DNA of 64,000 nucleotides from NCBI RefSeq assembly GCF_030164465.1, contig NZ_JASNJE010000026.1, positions 1 through 64,000 on the forward strand, read 5' to 3'. A model generated the notes under the pieces. That model saw nothing but the letters and a program-made list of their open reading frames with translations, searched no databases and was not told where the DNA came from. Shown here one piece after another: positions 53,265 through 61,750 of this stretch. Position numbers and translations under genes: made by a program. Every line of letters starts with the position of its first letter. The stretch's first letter is position 1. The DNA is from Sedimentitalea xiamensis. Its GTDB lineage: Bacteria; Pseudomonadota; Alphaproteobacteria; Rhodobacterales; Rhodobacteraceae.

Positions 53265-53601
53265 CAAACCCGACAATCCCGACAAGTTCCCGGCCTTGGG
53301 TCGCGCGCTTCTGTGGGTCGAGAAACCCGGCGGTGTCGAAAAGATCGTCTACACGCTCTACGCGGTCTGCGCCGGCCTCTTCGTCGCCGATTTTCTGTAC
53401 CACAAGCACAGCTATCTCGCGATCGAGGACTTTCCCGGCTTCTATGCGCTCTACGGTTTCTTCATGTGCGCAGCACTGGTGATCTGCGCCAAGGGAATGC
53501 GCCTGTTCCTGAAACGCGACGAAACCTACTACGCCCCCAGGGACGTGGAATCCGAACCCTACCCCGAGGATCAGCTGGACAAGGTGGATTACGATGCTTG
53601 A
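53254..53601 (+). CDS. Small two-helix membrane protein in the Mrp-like operon
   Basis: 115 residues. A hydrophilic N-terminus (to about 28) is followed by helix 1 (IVYTLYAVCAGLFVADFLY), a loop rich in His and aromatic residues (HKHSYLAIEDFPGFYALYG), helix 2 (FFMCAALVICAKGMRLFL) and an acidic tail (YYAPRDVESEPYPEDQLDK). It overlaps the genes on both sides (11 and 8 bp), so it is made in step with the two flanking antiporter-like subunits and is probably part of the complex. I know no named family for it. Confidence 0.8.
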   Translation: MANNKPDNPDKFPALGRALLWVEKPGGVEKIVYTLYAVCAGLFVADFLYHKHSYLAIEDFPGFYALYGFFMCAALVICAKGMRLFLKRDETYYAPRDVESEPYPEDQLDKVDYDA

Positions 53602-55294
53602 CTGGCTCCCCACCGCGTTCTTGTTCTTTCTCGGAGCGGCGATCCTGCCGCTGCTTCCGCGCGGCCCCGCGCGGGCGGTGCTGCTGCTGGCGATCCCGGT
53701 CATCGCGGCGGCGCAGGTCTATACCCTGCCGCTCGACGACACGCTGGTGCGGGTCACCTTCTTTGGCTTCGATCTCGATCTCATGCGCGTGGACAAGCTC
53801 AGCCGCATCTTCGCGCTGATCTTCTGCATCGCCGCCTTCCTCGGTAATCTCTACGCCTGGCATGTGAAGGATCCGGTGCAGCAGGTGGCGGCGCTGCTCT
53901 ATTCGGGCGCGGCCATCGGCGCGGTCTTCGCGGGCGATCTGATCACGCTGTTCTTCTACTGGGAAGGCACCGCGATCTCCTCGGTCTTCCTGATCTGGGC
54001 ACGCCGCACCGAGGGCGCCTATTTCACCGGCATGCGCTACCTGATCATCCAGATCGGATCGGGCGTGATCCTGCTCGCCGGGGTCGTCCTGATGTATGTC
54101 GACACCGGCAGCATCGCCTTTCAGCACATGGAACTGGGCACCCCCGCCACCTGGCTGATCTTCATCGCCTTCGGCATGAAATGCGCCTTCCCGCTCTTGC
54201 ACAACTGGCTGCAGGATGCCTATCCGGCGGCCACCGTCACCGGCACCGTGATCCTGTCGGCCTTCACCACCAAGCTGGCGGTCTATTCGCTGGCGCGCGG
54301 CTTCGCGGGCACCGAGATCCTGATCTATATCGGCGCCATCATGACCCTGTTCCCGATCTTCTACGCGGTGATCGAGAACGACCTGCGCCGGGTGCTGGCC
54401 TACAGCCTCAACAACCAGCTGGGCTTCATGGTGGTGGGGGTCGGCATCGGCACCGAACTGGCGCTGAACGGCACCGCCAGCCATGCCTTCGCGCATATCC
54501 TCTACAAGGCGCTGCTGTTCATGTCGGTCGGCGCGGTGCTGTTCCGCACCGGCACCGCCAAGGGTTCGGAACTCGGCGGACTCTACAAGACCATGCCGCT
54601 CACCATGATCTTCTGCGTGATCGGCGCGGCCTCGATCTCGGCCTTCCCGCTGTTCTCGGGCTTCGTCACCAAGTCGCTGATCCTCTCGGCGGCGGCGCAT
54701 GAACATTACTACATCATCTGGGGCATCCTGCTTTTCGCCTCGGCCGGGGTGTTCCACCACTCGGGCATCAAGATCCCCTATTTCGCCTTCTTCGCCCATG
54801 ACAGCGGCAAGCGTCCGAAAGAGGCGCCCTGGCATATGCTCTGGGCGATGGGGCTGGCCTCTTTCCTCTGCATCGCGGTCGGGGTCTACCCGGCGCCGCT
54901 CTACGCGCTGCTGCCGTTCGAGGTGGATTACCAGCCCTACACCACCACCCATGTCATCACCCAGCTGCAATTGCTGTTCTTCTCGGCGCTGGCCTTCACG
55001 GTGCTGATGCGCACCGGTATCTACCCGCCGGAACTGAAATCGGTGAATCTCGACTTTGACTGGACCTACCGCCGGTTCCTGCCAAGGTTGATCGAGGCCA
55101 TCGGAAAACCGATCGGGGCGGCGATGCAGGCGTGGTCCGACATGATGCGCGACGGCCTGCACGCCATGATCATCCGCCTGTATCATTCATATGGGCCGCA
55201 GGGGCGCATTTCGCAGTTCTGGCCCACGGGGACGATGGTTCTGTGGATCGGCATTCTCCTCGGCGTGACGCTCGTGGTGAATTACGTCTCCTGA
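53594..55294 (+). CDS. Mrp-like antiporter-type subunit, third copy
   Basis: 566 residues, the longest of the three, about fourteen to sixteen helices. Key positions: TLFFYWEGTAISSVFLIWARR (quoted from TLFFYWEGTAISSVF; Glu), FGMKCAFPLLHNWLQDAY (Lys), ILSAFTTKLAVYSLARGF (Lys), RVLAYSLNNQLGFM and HILYKALLFMSVGAV (Lys). A cytoplasmic-side insertion SGKRPKEAPWHML and a long C-terminal helix region (SDMMRDGLHAMIIRLY) set it apart from the other copies. It may take the place of the MrpA N-terminal part. Last gene of the operon. Confidence 0.88.
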   Translation: MLDWLPTAFLFFLGAAILPLLPRGPARAVLLLAIPVIAAAQVYTLPLDDTLVRVTFFGFDLDLMRVDKLSRIFALIFCIAAFLGNLYAWHVKDPVQQVAALLYSGAAIGAVFAGDLITLFFYWEGTAISSVFLIWARRTEGAYFTGMRYLIIQIGSGVILLAGVVLMYVDTGSIAFQHMELGTPATWLIFIAFGMKCAFPLLHNWLQDAYPAATVTGTVILSAFTTKLAVYSLARGFAGTEILIYIGAIMTLFPIFYAVIENDLRRVLAYSLNNQLGFMVVGVGIGTELALNGTASHAFAHILYKALLFMSVGAVLFRTGTAKGSELGGLYKTMPLTMIFCVIGAASISAFPLFSGFVTKSLILSAAAHEHYYIIWGILLFASAGVFHHSGIKIPYFAFFAHDSGKRPKEAPWHMLWAMGLASFLCIAVGVYPAPLYALLPFEVDYQPYTTTHVITQLQLLFFSALAFTVLMRTGIYPPELKSVNLDFDWTYRRFLPRLIEAIGKPIGAAMQAWSDMMRDGLHAMIIRLYHSYGPQGRISQFWPTGTMVLWIGILLGVTLVVNYVS

Positions 55295-55378
55295 CCGGGA
55301 GTGCGTGGCAAAGCGGGCGACGATCCGTGATTTCCGGGCGCGGTGCTGCTTGCCTGTGCCGCGATCAGTCCCTCGCAG

Positions 55379-56149
55379 TCAAAGCCCCCACTTTGCCTTG
55401 GTCGCGTCAAAGAACCCCTGTGCCTGTTTCAGCTTGACCCAGTTGTTCACGTAGTTGATCCAAACCTGATCGGCCTGCGGCAGCAGCATCGCGATGGGGG
55501 ACGGCGAGCGCGGTTCGGTTCCCGGCACCCGAACGACGCCGAATTTTTCCTCAAGGGTCGCTCCTTCGATATTGGAGGTTATGAAGACCTCGGCGCGGCC
55601 GGCGAGCACCTCCTGAAACCCGCGGGCGGGGGCTTCGACGACCTTGATCTCGGCCTCGGGAAACCATTCGCGCGCCAGTCCTTCGAAGGTGGTGCCGAGG
55701 GTCGTGGCGACCTTGACGCCGGGCTGGTTGATCGAGTCATACCCGTCGAACCTTTCTGCCAGGTCCGGTGTGGTGAAGGGATAGATTTCCACCGCGATAT
55801 AGCTTTCCGAGAACCCGGCGACCTTCATCCGGGGTGGCGAGATCGAGGCCGATCCGGTCATGTGATACTTGCCGGCCACCACGCCGTTGACCAGCGTCTT
55901 CCAGTCCGCCGGGACGAATTCGACCGTGACGCCGAGATCATTGGCGAGTTCGGTCATCACGTCGATGTCAAAGCCCTTGTAGCTGTTGGTGGCCGGATCG
56001 CGCAGCGACATCGGGTTCCAGTCGCCCGTGGTTCCGACCTTGAGAACGCCGTCGTCGAGGATTTCGTTCAGCGCGGACTGGGCTTGCGCCGCTGCGGTCA
56101 TCGACAGGCAGACCGCTCCGGCGGCAATCGTCGTCATCCAATGCTTCAT
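55379..56149 (-). CDS. ABC transporter periplasmic binding protein, polar amino acid type
   Basis: 256 residues with a signal peptide (MKHWMTTIAAGAVCLSMTAA, cleaved near AQAQ). The SBP family 3 pattern is clear: LKVGTTGDWNPMSLRD, YKGFDIDVMTELANDLGV, VEFVPADWKTLVNGVVAGKY and AGRAEVFITSNIEGA. GGGGAGA precedes the ATG at 56149. It is divergent from the ATPase and permease genes, 137 bp away, which very likely form one importer with it. The ligand is not deducible. Confidence 0.9.
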   Translation of the reverse strand: MKHWMTTIAAGAVCLSMTAAAQAQSALNEILDDGVLKVGTTGDWNPMSLRDPATNSYKGFDIDVMTELANDLGVTVEFVPADWKTLVNGVVAGKYHMTGSASISPPRMKVAGFSESYIAVEIYPFTTPDLAERFDGYDSINQPGVKVATTLGTTFEGLAREWFPEAEIKVVEAPARGFQEVLAGRAEVFITSNIEGATLEEKFGVVRVPGTEPRSPSPIAMLLPQADQVWINYVNNWVKLKQAQGFFDATKAKWGL

Positions 56150-56286
56150 CGCAATTCTCCCCATGGGCGGCGGCGAAACCATATCCGGCGCCGTTGTATT
56201 TCGGTATTGACCCTTGAACTAACGAATATTCCGCCGATAACCTCAAGAAAAATCTTCCCAGTGGGAAGTCACCCGAAGGGACATGT

Positions 56287-57030
56287 TTGTTGGCCGAAAC
56301 CAGGATCGAAATGATCGGCGTGAACAAATGGTTCGGCGATTTTCATGTGCTGAAGGACATCGAGCTGACCGTCAGGGCCGGGGAACGGGTCGTGATCTGC
56401 GGGCCGTCGGGATCGGGAAAATCGACGGTCGTGCGCTGCATCAACAGGCTGGAAGCCCATGAGACCGGCCTGATCCGGGTGGATGGCATCGAACTGACCG
56501 ACGATGCGCGATCCGTCGCGGCGATCCGTTCAGAGGTCGGCATGGTGTTTCAGCAGTTCAATCTGTTTCCGCATCTGACCGTGCTTGAAAACCTGATGCT
56601 TGGCCCGATGAAGGCGCGCGGCCTGTCGCGTGCGGATGCCGAGGCGCGTGCGCGGCGCTATCTCGACCGGGTGCGTATCCCCGAACAGGCGGACAAGCGT
56701 CCGGGCCGGCTGTCGGGCGGGCAACAGCAGCGCGTGGCGATTGCCCGTTCCCTGTGCATGGAACCCAAGGTCATGCTGTTTGACGAACCGACCTCGGCGC
56801 TCGACCCAGAGATGATTTCCGAAGTGCTGGACGTTATGGTCGAACTGGCCGAGGACGGAATGACGATGGTGGTCGTGACCCATGAGATGGGGTTTGCCCG
56901 AAAGGTGGCCGACAAGATGGTGTTCATGGATGCGGGCGAGATTGTCGAAACCGGCCCGCCGGAGACTTTCTTTGCCAACCCGTCGTCCGAGCGCTGCCGC
57001 ACCTTTCTTGGCCAGATCCTGCATCACTGA
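56287..57030 (+). CDS. ABC transporter ATP-binding protein, polar amino acid type
   Basis: 247-residue ATPase of the GlnQ/HisP class. Walker A is [15 protein letters not shown], the Q-loop [16 protein letters not shown], signature [15 protein letters not shown], Walker [15 protein letters not shown] and the H-loop [13 protein letters not shown]. It starts at a TTG (56287) with AAGGG upstream; an ATG at 56311 is the alternative. An ATG at 56283 is out of frame. Overlaps the permease start (TGATG). Confidence 0.93.
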   Translation: MLAETRIEMIGVNKWFGDFHVLKDIELTVRAGERVVICGPSGSGKSTVVRCINRLEAHETGLIRVDGIELTDDARSVAAIRSEVGMVFQQFNLFPHLTVLENLMLGPMKARGLSRADAEARARRYLDRVRIPEQADKRPGRLSGGQQQRVAIARSLCMEPKVMLFDEPTSALDPEMISEVLDVMVELAEDGMTMVVVTHEMGFARKVADKMVFMDAGEIVETGPPETFFANPSSERCRTFLGQILHH

Positions 57031-57800
57031 TGGGGCGGATGCGGACACCTGTCGCCCTGTTGCTGCCGTTCCTGCTGCTGGCCGGATGCGCCTCGAGTTC
57101 GACCTGGGGGTGGTATGTGGTCAACCCGATGACGCCGGCAGGCTGGACCAATCTGAAATTCCTGATGAACGGCATGGGTGCGACGATCCTGATTTCGCTG
57201 ATCGCGGCGGCGATCTCGATCGGGCTGGGACTGGTCGTTGCGCTTCCGGGCCTGTCGCACCGGCGCTGGCTGCGGATCCTGAACCGGATCTACGTGGAAT
57301 TCGTTCGCTCCATCCCGTTGCTGCCGATGCTGTTCTGGGTGTTCTACGGCCTGCCGCTGGTCTTTCGGGCGATGGGGCTGAATATCCCCATCGACCCGTT
57401 CTGGGGCGCGATCATCACGCTGGCGATTTCAGACAGCGCCTTCACCGCCGAAATCTACCGGGCCGGGATTCAATCCATCGCCAAGGGGCAGACGGAGGCC
57501 GCGCAGACCATCGGGCTGAACTACGTGCAGACGATGCGCCATGTGATCCTGCCGCAGGCGATCCGGCGCATCCTGCCGCCGCTCGCGAACCAGTTCATCT
57601 ACATCGTCAAGATGAGCGCCTTCGCCAGCGTGATCGGCATGCAGGAACTGACCCGGCGGGCGAACGAACTGGTGGTGACGGAATACCGTCCACTGGAAAT
57701 CTACAGCTTCCTGATACTGGAATACCTGGTGCTCGTGCTGGTGATCAGCGCCGGGGTGCGCTGGCTGGAACGCAGAATGGGCGCCGACGAAAGGGGATAG
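57030..57800 (+). CDS. ABC transporter permease, polar amino acid type
   Basis: 256 residues, about five helices in the main domain; the EAA loop reads GQTEAAQTIGLNYVQTMRHV ending in LPQAIRRILPP. It starts with [20 protein letters not shown], an unusual extra hydrophobic segment with a lipobox-like LAGC. If that is only a membrane helix, the protein has one extra segment. As the only permease gene it probably forms a homodimer. Convergent with iclR at 122 bp. Confidence 0.92.
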   Translation: MGRMRTPVALLLPFLLLAGCASSSTWGWYVVNPMTPAGWTNLKFLMNGMGATILISLIAAAISIGLGLVVALPGLSHRRWLRILNRIYVEFVRSIPLLPMLFWVFYGLPLVFRAMGLNIPIDPFWGAIITLAISDSAFTAEIYRAGIQSIAKGQTEAAQTIGLNYVQTMRHVILPQAIRRILPPLANQFIYIVKMSAFASVIGMQELTRRANELVVTEYRPLEIYSFLILEYLVLVLVISAGVRWLERRMGADERG

Positions 57801-57922
57801 GAACCGGATTGGGAAGCCCTCTCAGGCGGGGGGTGTCGTTCGCCTGTGGCGCCGGGGCATTCCATTCCTGTGACGCGTTTTCGAAACGGGACCCGGAAAG
57901 GGCTGCGGCGGCGCGGCCCGGT

Positions 57923-58684
57923 CTAGCTGAACAGGGCGTCCGTCAACCTTTGCGCGGCGGCGAACAGAACGTCCCGCTTGGATTCCGCGGTTTCGATGGA
58001 GATCCGTTGCGCCGGGCCGTGAAAGGCGAGTGCCGCGATGAAGCGGCCGTTTGTATCGCGCACCGGAACCGATATGGCGACCATGCCCTCGACGAATTCC
58101 TCGTCATCCAGCGCATAGCCGCGTTTGGCGATCAGCCCGAGGTCTTCAAGCAATGCGCCGGGTTCGGTATGGGTTCGGGGTGTCCATGGTTTCAGGGTCA
58201 GGGCCGACACGAAGGCCTTGCGCGCCGCAAGCGGCAGGCTGGCCATGAAGGCCTTGCCGCTGGCGGTGCAGTGAAACGGCACGTTGGACCCGACCGGAAG
58301 CTGCACCCGGAATGGCCAGTCGGTTTCGACCCGGTCGAGATAGCTCATGCCGGTGTCTTCGGGCACCACGAAGTTGACCGTCTCGCGCACCTGCGCGGCC
58401 AGATCCATCAGGATCTGGTGGCGCGCGATATGGGTTCGTGACGAGAACAGCAACCCCGCCCCCAGTTCGCGCGCCCGCCGGCTGGGGCTGAAACGCTTGC
58501 CGTTTCCCGGGCAGGTCAGGAACCCCTGGGCAACCAGTGTCGCGCACAGCCGGTGCACGGTCTGTTTTGGCAACCCCAGCCGGTCGTTGATCTGCGTCGC
58601 GGTCAGGGCGGTGTCGGCCTGCCCGAAGATCTCGAGGATCAGCAGGGTGCGAAGGTTGGTCGGAATGCGTTCTGCCGGGGGCAT
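57923..58684 (-). CDS. IclR-family transcriptional regulator
   Basis: 253 residues. An N-terminal winged helix (RTLLILEIFGQADTALTATQ, INDRLGLPKQTVHRLCATLV) precedes the IclR effector domain (VNFVVPEDTGMSYLDRVE, VPFHCTASGKAFMASLP, GYALDDEEFVEGMVAISVPV, ALAFHGPAQRIS). The cysteine-serine loop of the effector pocket is present. It is divergent from the GMC oxidoreductase; the region between holds a clear inverted repeat. It probably senses the substrate or product of the oxidoreductase/TRAP set. Confidence 0.93.
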   Translation of the reverse strand: MPPAERIPTNLRTLLILEIFGQADTALTATQINDRLGLPKQTVHRLCATLVAQGFLTCPGNGKRFSPSRRARELGAGLLFSSRTHIARHQILMDLAAQVRETVNFVVPEDTGMSYLDRVETDWPFRVQLPVGSNVPFHCTASGKAFMASLPLAARKAFVSALTLKPWTPRTHTEPGALLEDLGLIAKRGYALDDEEFVEGMVAISVPVRDTNGRFIAALAFHGPAQRISIETAESKRDVLFAAAQRLTDALFS

Positions 58685-58758
58685 CGTCCTGTCCGATCTC
58701 GGGGCGCAAACAGAATCATTGAGTTTGTATCGTTTGAGGTTAGCGTAAATGCCATCCT

Positions 58759-58785
58759 AAAAACGAGATAAAAAGTCTCATTTTT
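58759..58785. promoter_or_regulatory. Inverted repeat between iclR-type gene and GMC oxidoreductase
   Basis: AAAAACGAGA (58759-58768) and TCTCATTTTT (58776-58785) pair in 9 of 10 positions around 7 bp. The AT-rich dyad lies 19-45 bp before the GMC start and 75-101 bp before the IclR start. A likely operator for the IclR regulator, by position. Confidence 0.55.
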
Positions 58786-58803
58786 TGAAGTTCGGGAGCG
58801 GCA

Positions 58804-60405
58804 TTGGAATTCGACTTTGTCATTGTCGGGGCGGGATCGGCCGGGTGTGTTCTCGCGAACCGGCTGTCGGCTTGCGGCCGGTATCGGGTGGCTTTGCTGG
58901 AAGCCGGACCCAGGGACACGAACCCGTGGATCCACATCCCGGTCGGCTATTTCAAGACGATGGGAAACCCGAAATCGGACTGGTGTTACCGAACCGAACC
59001 CGATCCGGGGCTGAACGGACGTTCGATTCCCTGGCCGCGCGGGAGGGTGCTTGGGGGGTCCAGTTCGATCAACGGCCTGCTCTACGTGCGCGGGCAGCCG
59101 CAGGATTTCGATCAATGGGCGCAGATGGGCAACCTCGGCTGGTCCTGGGCGGATGTCCTGCCCTATTTCAAGCGCGCGGAAACCTGGAAGGGCGCGCCCG
59201 GAAGCGATCTTCGGGGGCGCGCGGGGCCGCTGTCCGTATCGCCGACGCGGCTGAAGCGCGATATCGTCGACAAGTGGCTCCTGGCGGCGCAGGTAGCGGG
59301 ATACCGCGAAACACGGGATTACAACGGTGAAGACCAGGAAGGCGTCGCCTATTTCCAACTGACCTTGGACAGGGGGCGGCGGTGCAGTTCGGCGGCGGCC
59401 TATCTGAAACCGGCCCGGCACCGGCACAATCTGAAGATCCTGACCGACGCACAGGCCGAATGCCTGTTGCTGTCGGACGACCGGACGACCGGCGTCCGCG
59501 CGAGGATCGCCGGCCAGACCATCGACATCCGCGCCGCCTGCGAAGTCATCCTGTCCGCGGGGGCGATCGGGTCGCCGCAGATACTGATGCTGTCGGGTAT
59601 CGGCGATGGGGTCGAACTGTCCGGGCACGGTATCGCGCTGAAGGTCGATCTGCCGGGAGTCGGGCGGAACCTTCAGGACCACTTGCAGGCACGGCCGGTG
59701 TTCCGGACCGATCTGTCCACCATCAACACCGAAACCAGCAATATCCTGAAACAGGCGGGCATCGCGCTGCAATACGCGGTCCGCCAGACCGGTCCGATGA
59801 CGATGGCGGCCAGCCTGGGAACCGGGTTCCTGAAGACCGAACCGCATCTGGCCACACCGGACATCCAGTTCCACATCCAGCCGTTCAGCGCCGATTCCCC
59901 GGCGGAGGGTCCGCACCGGTTTTCCGCGTTCACCGCCTCTGTCCTGCAATTGCGCCCCGAAAGCACCGGGCGTCTGCGCCTGAAGACCGCGAACATGCTG
60001 GATCATCCGCTGATCGAACCGAACTACCTCGCCACGGATACCGATTGCCGGACCATCGTGAAGGGCATTCAGATCGCCCGAAAGATCGCCTCTTTCGAAC
60101 CCCTGAAATCGCATGTCACCGGGGAACATGCGCCGGGTCCGGGCGTCGGAATCGACGACGAGGCGGCAACCCTGGACTGGGCGCGCGACACCGCGACGAC
60201 GATCTATCACCCGACCGGAACCTGCAAGATGGGGGCCGACCCGATGGCCGTCGTGGATCACAGGCTGCGTGTGCGGGGGGTTGCCGGGCTGCGGGTGGCG
60301 GATGCGTCGATCATGCCGCGGATCACCTCCGGCAATACGAACGCGCCGGCGATCATGATCGGCGAAAAGGCGTCGGACATGGTGCTGGAGGACGCGGTGT
60401 CGTGA
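58804..60405 (+). CDS. GMC-family FAD oxidoreductase (choline-dehydrogenase-like)
   Basis: 533-residue flavoprotein oxidising an alcohol to an aldehyde. It has the dinucleotide motif FVIVGAGSAGCVLANRLS, GMC signature 1 (GGSSSINGLLYVRGQPQDFD), signature 2 (GAIGSPQILMLSGIGDG), the active-site YHPTGTCKMG and C-terminal SGNTNAPAIMIGEKASDM. A TTG at 58804 with GGGAG upstream is the start; no ATG precedes the FAD motif. It is 127 bp before the TRAP binding protein gene, so import and oxidation of one substrate are probably linked. Choline is not implied, as there are no bet genes here. Confidence 0.92.
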   Translation: MEFDFVIVGAGSAGCVLANRLSACGRYRVALLEAGPRDTNPWIHIPVGYFKTMGNPKSDWCYRTEPDPGLNGRSIPWPRGRVLGGSSSINGLLYVRGQPQDFDQWAQMGNLGWSWADVLPYFKRAETWKGAPGSDLRGRAGPLSVSPTRLKRDIVDKWLLAAQVAGYRETRDYNGEDQEGVAYFQLTLDRGRRCSSAAAYLKPARHRHNLKILTDAQAECLLLSDDRTTGVRARIAGQTIDIRAACEVILSAGAIGSPQILMLSGIGDGVELSGHGIALKVDLPGVGRNLQDHLQARPVFRTDLSTINTETSNILKQAGIALQYAVRQTGPMTMAASLGTGFLKTEPHLATPDIQFHIQPFSADSPAEGPHRFSAFTASVLQLRPESTGRLRLKTANMLDHPLIEPNYLATDTDCRTIVKGIQIARKIASFEPLKSHVTGEHAPGPGVGIDDEAATLDWARDTATTIYHPTGTCKMGADPMAVVDHRLRVRGVAGLRVADASIMPRITSGNTNAPAIMIGEKASDMVLEDAVS

Positions 60406-60532
60406 GGGTTCAGCCGGCCGATAGCGTTTCGAACCGGCGCGCCGAAGTCCGGATTCCAACCCGCGCAGGGGCCTTTGGGCGCGGGCAAGATATTGACCAA
60501 GAAAAGGCGATCAATCGAAAGGGAGGAAGACA

Positions 60533-61642
60533 ATGTATGAACTGAGAACCTGGACCAGCGGCCTGATGGGCGCCGCGTTCGGCCTGACGGCCCTGGCGTC
60601 GGCAGCGGCGGCGGAGGTGACGATCCGCGTGCAATCGGTCATTCCGGCCAAGGCGGACGAAGTCTTCATGCTGGAAGATTTCGCGGCCGACGTGAAGGCC
60701 TTGACGGACGGGGAGGTCATCATCGAGGTCCTGCCGGCAGGCGCCGTCGTCGGCGTGCGCGAAACGCTCGACGCGGTGGACAGCGGCCTGATCGAAGGCG
60801 GGTTCGCCTGGACGCATTACTGGTCCGGCAAGCATCCGGCGGCCATGCTCTTCGGGTCTCCGGTCGCCGGGGCGGGTGTCGGCATCGACAACATCGCCTT
60901 TGTGAGCTGGTTCCAGTATGGCGGCGGCAAGGAGCTTTACGACCAGCTCTGGACGGAAATGGGCGTGAACGTCAAAGGGTTCATGCTGCAACCGGTCGGT
61001 CCCGAGGCGCTGGGCTGGTTCAAGGAACCGATCGCGTCGATGGACGATTTCCGCAAGCTGCGATTCCGCACGCCGCCGGGCATTCCCGGCCAGACCTACA
61101 AGGACATCGGCGTCGCTTCGGTGGCGATGGGCGGGGGCGACATCCTGCCGGCGCTTGAAAAAGGCACGATCGATGCGGCGGAATGGTGCTGCCCCAAGCC
61201 GGATTCGGTGTTCGGGTTCCAGAAGGTCCTGAAGCATTACTACCTGCAGGGGTTGCATCAGGTGGTGGTGAATGCCGACCTCTATATCAACGGGGACGTC
61301 TACAACTCGCTGACGCCGTTGCAGCAGAAGGCGTTGGAAGTCGCGGCGAACGCCTCGCTCAGCAAGTCGATGTCCTACCGGATCTACGAGAACGGCAAGG
61401 CGCTGAAGGATCTCGTGGAGAACCAGGGGGTCATCCTTCACGACACGCCGGCGGATTATTTCACCGAATACATGGCGGCGGCCAAGGCGTCGCTTGAAAC
61501 CAATGCGGCGGAGAACGAATTCTTCGCGAAGGTCTGGCAGAGCCAGAAGGACTTTGCGGAAGTCGCGGTGCCGTTCTGGGCCGGATCGCAGGCGTCGAAC
61601 GCGGCGCTTGGCAAGGCATTCGCCGACACGCTGAAAAAGTAA
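60533..61642 (+). CDS. TRAP transporter solute-binding protein (DctP family)
   Basis: 369 residues with a signal peptide (to about residue 27, ALASAAAA). The DctP pattern is present: VTIRVQSVIPAKADEVFML, FAWTHYWSGKHPAAMLFGSP, FRKLRFRTPPGIPGQTYKDI (with the arginine that normally binds the ligand carboxylate) and ALEKGTIDAAEWCCPKPD. The last segment resembles 2-oxoacid/lactate-type TRAP proteins. AAGGGAGGAAG precedes the ATG. A strong hairpin separates it from the permease gene. Confidence 0.93.
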   Translation: MYELRTWTSGLMGAAFGLTALASAAAAEVTIRVQSVIPAKADEVFMLEDFAADVKALTDGEVIIEVLPAGAVVGVRETLDAVDSGLIEGGFAWTHYWSGKHPAAMLFGSPVAGAGVGIDNIAFVSWFQYGGGKELYDQLWTEMGVNVKGFMLQPVGPEALGWFKEPIASMDDFRKLRFRTPPGIPGQTYKDIGVASVAMGGGDILPALEKGTIDAAEWCCPKPDSVFGFQKVLKHYYLQGLHQVVVNADLYINGDVYNSLTPLQQKALEVAANASLSKSMSYRIYENGKALKDLVENQGVILHDTPADYFTEYMAAAKASLETNAAENEFFAKVWQSQKDFAEVAVPFWAGSQASNAALGKAFADTLKK

Positions 61643-61651
61643 TCTGCCGGG

Positions 61652-61674
61652 CCGCGGCGCCGGTCGCGCCGCGG
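61652..61674 (+). terminator. Strong intercistronic hairpin between TRAP binding protein and permease
   Basis: CCGCGGCGC (61652-61660) pairs perfectly with GCGCCGCGG (61666-61674) around CGGTC, 10 bases past the dctP stop, followed by TCTCTCTC. A second GC hairpin (CCGCC...GGCGG) lies just after it at about 61683-61704. This probably limits read-through or stabilises the binding protein mRNA, giving more binding protein than permease. Confidence 0.6.
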
Positions 61675-61750
61675 TCTCTCTCGCCGCCGGCATCCGCGCG
61701 GCGGGTCTTGCCGGGCAAAGGGGCGCGAGACCCCAGGAGGGACGACCGAC

